Positions 57,331-64,000 of a stretch of 64,000 nucleotides of DNA are shown piece by piece (position 1 is the first letter of the stretch; each line of letters opens with the position of its first letter). The notes beneath the pieces were generated by a model, which was not told the origin of the DNA, ran no database searches, and saw only the letters and a program-made list of their open reading frames with translations. A program made the position numbers and the translations under genes. Source of the stretch: Phlebopus portentosus (Eukaryota > Basidiomycota > Agaricomycetes > Boletales > Boletinellaceae). The DNA lies in the NCBI GenBank assembly GCA_037892935.1, contig JAYXKI010000019.1:434001-498000 (forward strand). Direction: 5' to 3'.

Positions 57331-59150
57331 CTTCTTAGGCCACAAATACTGACTCAGGATTTCTGGCCAGCATAGAAGATTGGATACGGGTTTGCAAGCG
57401 ACCTTGTGGAGTACATGTGCAGAGAACATGAGTCGTCAATAGAAAGAAAGTGCTATCAATCTGAAGATCCTGGACCCCGAAATCTAGTCGCATTCCCGAA
57501 AGAGCTGAGCCCTGGCAGAGCCCTTCTGGAGAACAAAGAGGCAAATGAGGTAGGAGAAGCCGCCGATGGTCATATTCACTGATAGAGGTAAATAGTCGTC
57601 GTTGCGCCTGGCAGGAAACTGAACAAGCATGACTTACACTAGGGGCCTTGTTCCCATGTGACTCTGATGTGGTAGGACTTAGCAGAGATATAAGACGGCC
57701 ACGAATTATATACATACAAGTCAGATGTCCCAAACAAGCATGCATCGACAGGCCACAATGCGATACACCTCAGTTTATCAGCCCCTGTCTAAGGCCAGGA
57801 TTACCTACACGTGTTTTCTACCTCTATAATGTCATGAGATGAATCCAAGAAAAGTTAGCATATTGTGAGCGAAAGGCCACAAAATCCCTTCTGACTCGGC
57901 GGGTGCCGCGATGCGGACAAAGGGAGAGATTGCTTCCGAGGAACTCGGTAAACATGCTTCCGGATTCCGATAGCCATGGTCAGGTAGTCGATAGGTCACG
58001 CATTAATGCGACAAGGATAACCGCGGTTAGTGCACAGCCTGGGCCGCCATAGGTATTCAGCATGTAGATAGACTCGGACTCGAAGTAAGTTCGAAAATAG
58101 ATGATCGCTCACAATGTTTCTGCTCATGTTCAGCAGCATAGCTAGCTTCTCTTCGTCCAGTGAATGGTTACAGTAGATTGAGAAGTCATATCTACAGTTT
58201 ACTTTGGCGTCGTCAACCAAGAGAGGAACATTTACCAGAGTTAGTAAATCCTTCCATAGATGGCCATCTTAGCAAGAATAGAGGCGGCGGCGCTTGGCGG
58301 TCTCATATGATACTTATCCTGTTTTCCTGTATGTCTCCTTTGCAGAGCTTCTTCCGGGGTCCGCTTGCGGCCATTCAGGTCATGCAAGCTAGCGTGAGTC
58401 GATCATTGGTAACTATCTGCCGATGGGGATAGTCAATTCAACAGATGTCGCCTAGATAGGGTGAAGCTCGAAGAAAGAAAAGAACCATGACTTGGATAAA
58501 TTTGTTTCTGAATTTATTGCAGTGTAGCGTATTATGTAACCCGGTGAGCCCATGGTGAAGTCACGGTAGTGTCGGATTAGCTAGGTTGCAGACTTATCTT
58601 GTAGGCTCATGGAGAGATGACTCGGGCACCTCCCTTTCCATTTTGCATTTGATGGTCATGAAGGGAATGCCTGCAATATCCTCAGCTCGTCAGCAGCCAA
58701 TTCGCGACGTTATTCGTTTTTACCAGACGACCGGACATATGCATGCCATTATGGACAAGCGCTACCATTAGAAAGAGGCGGATGAAGATCCAAGTTCCCT
58801 TTTTCGTTGATTGAGTACCTATGGACGACAAGATCGTTCATCTGATTTTTTTATCGGTAGGCGATCGACGGAGCTTCGGTCTGACGATATACAGCGGCCA
58901 TGCTTTGCCATTGACATCAGGGCACTCTTGTCAGCGAGAATTCTCTACTTACAGTGTATCGGTTGGACGAAGTACTAGCTAGTAGGTAGTAAGATAATGC
59001 AATTATCAATTTAATTATCTTATCATCATTATCGTGAGAAGCACTTACCATAACAATAGCAATCCGACTTTACACGATCTTGTAATAGACATTTGGTCGC
59101 TTGGCCCCGACACCGACATTTCAACAGCGACCACCACCTCCGGGCACACA
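57331..59150. other. Distal spacer and unassigned region
   Basis: 57340-57960 is the last copy of the common array spacer, marking the distal edge of the array. 57960-59150 contains only short unsupported frames; AT-rich near 58990-59030. Confidence 0.5.
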
Positions 59151-62100
59151 ATGGCGGCCAGCGCATATTCGACGCCTTCATTGACGCCGTCGCCATCCCG
59201 CTCACCGACGCCAGTGCCGCCGGTCCAACCAGACCACTTTTATTCCCCAGATGGTGATGCGCACCCAGCACCACCGTCACCTGAATCGTTAGCTCACTCT
59301 TGGCTCAGCGCTGATGACGACCCATTAGCTACCAAGGGCATCCCTGTCTTCAGACCTACTATGGACGAGTTTCGGGATTTTGAGGCTTATATGAACCGAG
59401 TGGAATGCTGGGGTATGCGCAGCGGAATCATCAAGATCATCCCTCCAAAAGAGTGGATCGACGCTCTTCCTTCGACGCTTCCTCAACTCTCTTCTGTTCG
59501 CATCAACTCGCCCATAGAGCAGCACATGCTGGGCCATGCTGGTCTCTTTCGGGTGCAGAACGTCGTGCGGCGAAAGGCTGTTAGCGTACGCGAATGGGCG
59601 GAACTATGTGCCAAAGAGGACTACCGCGCGCCCGGGGTTGACGAGGTCGGCCTAAAGGCTGCTGGCGAGCATGCACCTCATGTCAAAAGAAGGAATAAGC
59701 GTAGATCAGCAGTCGCTGCGAAAGAAGAGGAGGTTTTGGTCAAAGCCGAAGGAGATGAAGGGATACATATCGACAATAGCGCACCTCTGCATGAACTAGC
59801 GACACCCATTCCCGGAGCCGATGCTGACTCCGACACGGAGCTCGTAAATGAGCAGCCCGGCGATGGCGACCATCCATCAAAGTCGCGTGCCTCCCCTGTT
59901 CGTAAACGACGCGGTCCTACACGCGAAGAACGCGGAGCTGCGCAAGCAAAGCGTGCCGAGCTGGACGATGCGTTTCTCGAGATATTCGATCCACATACAG
60001 CCTGGCTGCCACGAAACACCTCTGCATCGGATTATACACCGTCCTTTTGCGCTATTCTAGAGCGAAGATATTGGCGAAACTGTGGTTTAGGAAAGCCACC
60101 ATGGTACGGTGCTGATACAGCTGGTACTCTCTTCACGGATGCAACGCAAACTTGGAACGTCGGGTCTCTTCCTTCAGCACTCTCTCGTCTCCTGCCCAAG
60201 AGCTCTGCTGGCCTCCCGGGCGTCAATACCCCTTACCTATACTTCGGGATGTGGAGAGCAACCTTCGCGTGGCATGTCGAAGACATGGACCTTCACTCGA
60301 TCAACTACATTCATTGGGGTGCGCCAAAGCACTGGTACGCGATCCCGCAAGGTAGATCTATGCAGCTCGAAAACATCCTTGGGAGTTTCTTCCCTAGCGA
60401 TGCGTCCAAGTGCCGTCAGTTTCTGAGACACAAATCGTTCCATGCGAGTCCAACCCTCCTCGCTCAGCAAGGGTGCAAGCCCAATGTGCTTGTACAACAC
60501 GCTGGGGAATTCGTCATCACATATCCTCGCGGATATCACGCCGGTTTCAACCTGGGCTTCAATTGTGCTGAGAGCGTCAATTTTGCCCTTGATAGTTGGT
60601 TAGAAATTGGGAGAAAGGCGCAAGCATGTGCGTGTATCGGTGATAGGTATGGGTTCAACTTCTCTTTCTGCGTCAACAGAGCTAATATCGCGTAGCGTAC
60701 GAATCGACGTGGATGCACTTCTTCGTTCTCGAGAGGAAGAAAGGCTTGCAGAGGAGCAGACAAAAGCGGGGAAGCCTCCTTCCAAGCCTCCTTCCAAGAA
60801 GCCCCAAATGGAAGGTGAAGGCTCTGAGAAGGCGAAGTCACCCAAGAAGCGCAAGTCGGACACTGCCGAGGGACGGTCCAGGGCAAAGAAGCAGAAACAC
60901 AACTCAGACGCGGCGCAGGTTGAACCGCCATCCTCATCTTCTGACACTAGACAAAAGCTATTCCTCAAGCTTCCGAGGGATCCTGGTCCATATCCCTGTT
61001 GCCTCTGCGTATCTCGAGATACTACCAATTTACTTCGTGTGCATGATCCACCGGGCTCCTGGTCTGGGTCTCAGAATGTACCGGCGAAAGATGGGTTAGG
61101 GAAAGAGATCTGGCGTGCACACGAGAAGTGTGCACTGTTGGTGCCAGAGACCTGGGTAGATGAGGAGACGAATGAGGAGGGAGAAATGGAGAAGGTGGTG
61201 TTTGGTGTAGATGGAATCGTAAAGGGTCGGTGGGCGCTGGTGAGTTTCTCGGTGCTACTCATACCTGAATTCTATCTCACTCAATTTGCACTGGAATAGA
61301 AATGCTCCTTGTGTCAGAACCCTCGTGCTCGAACTCACGGTGCTAAGATACAGTGTACCAAGGGCAAATGTCCCAAGGCATTCCATATCTCGTGTGCTCG
61401 AGACGGCGGTCAAGATAACCGAGTCCAATTATCAGAACTCCGTGAGGTTGAGAAGGAGGTTGTACTCAATGATGTACCACCGCCTATAGAAGCACCGTCC
61501 TTGTCAGGTGATGAAAGCGTTGCGGTATCAAGTAATGATATGACTATCGATACTGGGACGGCCGACGCCTCTCTGGCCCCCACTGCTTTACCCGTCGTGT
61601 CTTCTCAAGTCGCGAAGGAAGCAACTCCAGAACTTAATGTCGTCAAGACGATAAAGAAAATTGAATACGAGCTACTGTGTCCCCAGCACAATCCGGTACG
61701 TTTTGTTGTATCCTTACACTTTTCTTTATCTGATCACTCATGTTTCTTCCAGGTAGTTGCTGCAGCTCGGCGAGCAAGTAAAGTTGACCGCGTCCGGAAC
61801 GAGTTGCTTGCCCTTCCTGCAATGTCGCGAGTCAAATTACGCGTCTCGTCGGGTGTCTTTGAGGTATCTCTTCTTGCCGTCAATGAAGAACGCGGCACTA
61901 TCGAAGTCATCTGGGACCATGGTATCAAGCGAGAGTTCAAGTGGAGCAGCCTCGTTTGGGGTAAAACCGAGACTGTTGGACAAAAGCCGACTGTTGCTGC
62001 GCCTCCCCCGGAGAAGGTATACGACACTCCAAATCATGCGAATCGATCTGCAACCCCTATAGTGGGACTGAGCAATCCCAATCAGCAGCCGTACACCAAT

Positions 62101-62742
62101 TATTCGAACTATACCGTTGGTCAGTCCCGATATGGTCTTTGGCCTAATCCTTACTACCCGTATATTCAGGGCGTCTCGGGGAACACCAGCAATCCATTAT
62201 CTACAGCGGATGCTTCGAGAATGCAGGCCGGCATGACTCCTTACTTCAACTCTTCCGCCGCTAATCAGCCTCCCATGGCTTCTCTGACCTGGTCACCTGC
62301 ATACGGTCAGCAAGGGTATTCTCTACCCTTTTCTCGGACGTTTGCACAGACTATATCCTCGTCTGTCTCCCTGTTGCCGCCTCGAGCAGAGCTCGCAGGT
62401 TCGGACACTTTTTCTGGTCTGCCAGAGATTCAAAACCTACCGTCATCTCCGGGCACCATCTCTTTCTCAGTCCCTCTGAATACGAGCAGAGCCCCGAGCT
62501 CATCTACGGGGACGTCAGGCAGTGGTTCTCGGCCTCCAGGACAGACGCAGTCTACATCTTCGACGGAAGTTGGAGGTGTACCTGTACCGTCTGAGGTTAT
62601 GCAAGCCATAGCAGAGCTGCAAAAGCTTTCGTCGCTGGATCAGGAAACAATCAAGGACGCCTTAAGGGCGCAACCTGCGCTGACCGAAGCTGTGAAAGTC
62701 CTTGTCGGGCAGCAAACAGTCCCTGTGCCAGCTGTAACTTGA
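59151..62742 (+). CDS. KDM4-like histone lysine demethylase (JmjN-JmjC-extended PHD-Tudor-like)
   Basis: Exons 59151-60646, 60696-61239, 61300-61695 and 61753-62742, total 3426 nt, 1141 aa. JmjN at ~62-102 (IPVFRPTMDEFRDFEAYMNR). The JmjC domain holds the Fe(II) triad H375, E377 (WHVEDMDLHSINYIHWGAP) and H463 (YPRGYHAGFNLGFNCAES), with the zinc-site pair in CACIGD just after. From ~598 an extended PHD module follows (PCCLC, WRAHEKCALLVP, KCSLCQN, CTKGKCPKAFHISC, LLCPQHN), then a Tudor-like stretch (SRVKLRVSSGVFEVSLLAV, IEVIWDHGIKREFKWSSLVW). The C-terminal ~250 residues are low-complexity. Nuclear, 2-oxoglutarate/Fe-dependent; H3K9/K36 methyl removal is the family activity. The start is the first in-frame ATG; the frame continues upstream without one. 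Confidence 0.93.
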
Positions 62743-64000
62743 GGAACAATCCTCAGATGTCTAGTATTACCTGGATAGACAGACGGTTTCGTATCCTTAC
62801 AATTACTTTCCTCCTGACTATTTCTGATGAGCTTACATCATTTTTAATTCGCGTCAGCTCTTTCTTTATACTTATATGAATTATATGCTTTCCTCGTATT
62901 GGACAGAAAATGCGAGAACTTCGGGACGGAGAATTCTCTTGTTTGTTGTATAAATAGTATATACCACAGAGTGGTTGTAGTTGTAGCTCGACAGCCGTAC
63001 CTCTAAAAGCCAGCCCCTTCTCAGTTCTAAGTCTGACCTCTGGTCTGGACGACTTGTTTACCTAGAGCAGAGAGTCGGAGATCGATTCTACTTTGCACCC
63101 ATGGCCGACTCACGCTGATTGGGCGAACTGGAAACTCCAATCCGCCCTCCGCTCCATCGCCCAATCAGGACTTCTTGGCCGTTCCCTGCTCAGGTTCCCA
63201 ATGAGACATCGTTTGGTCATTTAGACGCCTTCTTTTTAATGATAAATGCAAGTAATCAACGACGGATGTCTCGTCGCTCTGCGTGTTCGATTACCACCAG
63301 ACGGACACAAGGTGGAGCCTCCAATGACCGAGTCTTGCCTCCTGTCCGTTTCATAGGCACGCAACTCTCCCTCCGTGGCACTGACTCGGATTCGGATATA
63401 GCTTTCGGGCCGACACTCAGTAATACATACTGTACTTCCAGGGTTTCATCTTCATGTCAAGGCTTCATGATATCGTGGAGTTAGTGATGTTCATCTCGGG
63501 ACTGGCTTATGTTTGCTTATTGGAGGATAGTCACTACTATGGATAAAGTGGTAGGGTTGTCGTGCATGTCGTTCCTCCGAATATGCTAATTGTCGCCTCA
63601 AGTCAAGTACTTCCGGGTAAGCCATAAGGACTTAACGTTATAATGGACGCGTCCATTGAGTGCGTCCGGTGAGATACAATACCAATACGTGCCGTTGACC
63701 ACTGACAGGTTTGAGACCAGCTCCAAGCGCTCCGTTTCGCCGATAAGAATAATGACGAACTGAAAAAAAAAAAGTCGTGTTATGACAGAAATGACTTGGA
63801 TGAAAATTTGCTGAAGTACTTATACTGCAATGTAAGCTCTTTACATATGTTTTCGTCTAATCAATGTTCAACTGAGCAAAAAAACAGATATCACATAGCA
63901 AAGACAGCAGGCAGCATAACATACACAGTATTATAGAGGTGTAGATTTGAAATCAGTGTCAAGCCATTACCAGACGAGCATACTTTGATCAGGTTTTGAA
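62743..64000. other. 3' region and unassigned end of window
   Basis: Downstream region of the demethylase gene. The 121-codon frame at 63119-63484 has no recognisable feature. An 11-nt A run lies near 63761-63771. No gene called. Confidence 0.45.

Overview
The window is nuclear DNA of a filamentous fungus, most likely an agaricomycete basidiomycete. Evidence: almost every gene is split by 46-64 nt GT-AG introns, TATA boxes lie roughly 35-110 nt upstream of starts, and the gene set is typically fungal (Zn2Cys6 regulator, secreted sedolisin, small secreted cysteine-rich proteins, MYND proteins, a JmjN/JmjC demethylase). No rRNA, tRNA or CRISPR was seen. Gene models were built by hand from splice signals, reading phase and remembered family motifs; no database search was run.

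1-33 kb holds single genes with roomy intergenic gaps: an edge-truncated aegerolysin/ET79-like beta-sandwich gene (-), an unnamed 194-aa protein whose first exon is 5 nt, an 11-exon Zn2Cys6 regulator (-), a 2-Cys peroxiredoxin, two paralogous secreted 8-cysteine proteins (-) with a decayed third copy, a PHO89-type phosphate transporter, two conserved or lineage-specific proteins of unknown function, an FCP1-like (NIF) phosphatase-fold protein, a sedolisin tripeptidyl peptidase, a MYND protein (M1, -) and a 448-bp MITE-like element. The peroxiredoxin and the transporter each lack one base in an otherwise conserved frame.

33.4-57.3 kb is the striking part: a tandem array of eight APH-fold kinase-like genes (K1-K8, +). 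Each was followed, tail to tail, by a small minus-strand gene (D1-D8) encoding a ~185-aa protein with an invariant His (FHFR) and an invariant GCRHW motif. K2, K3, K4, K6 and K7 have intact frames, K5 stops slightly early, K1 has a nonsense codon and K8 is fused into a D remnant. D2, D3, D5 and D7 are intact, D6 has one indel, D1 is decayed, D4 and D8 are remnants. A decayed second MYND copy (M2) sits where D4 should be. Homologous spacers, a ~6.7 kb segmental duplication and mosaic genes indicate recurrent unequal crossing-over and gene conversion. The paired kinase/D amplification is the best candidate for an undescribed system here.

59-62.7 kb carries a large JmjN-JmjC-extended PHD-Tudor-like histone demethylase of KDM4 type; the last 1.2 kb has no recognisable gene.
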